The translations under genes and the position numbers were made by a program. A stretch of DNA of 64,000 nt from JBBEAM01 sp942491105 (GTDB lineage Bacteria > Pseudomonadota > Alphaproteobacteria > Kiloniellales > DSM-21159), in contig CALNZX010000008.1 in the NCBI GenBank assembly GCA_942491105.1, positions 124,001-188,000 of the forward strand, given 5' to 3'. The notes beneath the pieces are model-generated. The model was not told the DNA's origin. It worked only from the letters and a program-made list of their open reading frames with translations, and ran no database searches. Of this stretch, positions 63,519 to 64,000 are shown piece by piece. The first letter of the stretch is position 1. The number at the start of each line of letters is the position of its first letter.

Positions 63519-64000
<482 letters not shown>

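Overview
The window reads as chromosomal DNA of a high-GC alphaproteobacterium, most likely a Rhodospirillales-type lineage (inference from gene content and synteny, not from a database search). Pointers are the ruvCAB-ybgC-tolQRAB-pal-cpoB cluster, zapA next to 6S RNA and 5-formyltetrahydrofolate cyclo-ligase, the tkt-gap-fba block, a DUF1127 protein, a serC leader-like RNA and an alphaproteobacterial RpoH. Genes are densely packed, with many 4-nt overlaps and several GTG/TTG starts. No insertion sequence, prophage, integrase or CRISPR array was seen.

Layout. 1-6900: cell-surface polysaccharide genes (two methyltransferases, a Wzx-like flippase, a GT4 and an ArnT/GT39-like glycosyltransferase, a TPR protein), with a cut-off minus-strand gene at the left edge. 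6900-12000: a short candidate ORF followed by a terminator, then a promoter, a tandem glycine riboswitch and gcvT-gcvH-gcvP. 12000-20000: a CHASE histidine kinase, a MesD-type methionine synthase, a NYN/LOTUS protein, a DUF4863 protein, tRNA-Glu(CTC), threonine aldolase, an RluA-family enzyme and rpoH. 20000-26050: purA-hisZ, a PqiA-like membrane protein, and serC-serA behind a structured leader. 26270-31890: an SLC13/RCK transporter, a GNAT enzyme, two tandem PhzF paralogues, DUF1127 and a divergent MocR-type regulator. 31900-40330: an unusual NMT1/THI5-domain histidine kinase downstream of thiD, then glmM, folP, ftsH and tilS. 40365-49150: cpoB, pal, tolBARQ, ybgC, ruvBAC, yebC. 49400-52300: GST, YmdB phosphoesterase, 5-FCL, 6S RNA, zapA, DUF4164. 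52600-59300: tkt, gap, a small unknown gene, class I fba, a ThiE-like gene, efp and an inositol monophosphatase. 59450-63520: an OmpA-like / MotA-like / MotB-like three-gene module. The right edge cuts an ABC exporter.

The gene set joins one-carbon and glycine metabolism (glycine riboswitch, gcvTHP, threonine aldolase, serA/serC, 5-FCL, folP, mesD) with envelope biology (Tol-Pal, FtsH, GlmM, surface polysaccharide, the Mot/Tol-like module). The items most worth a second look are: the NMT1/THI5 histidine kinase beside thiD; the tandem PhzF pair in which one copy has Thr at the catalytic Glu position; the OmpA/MotA/MotB-like module; and the terminator-like hairpin only 19 bases before the folP start.
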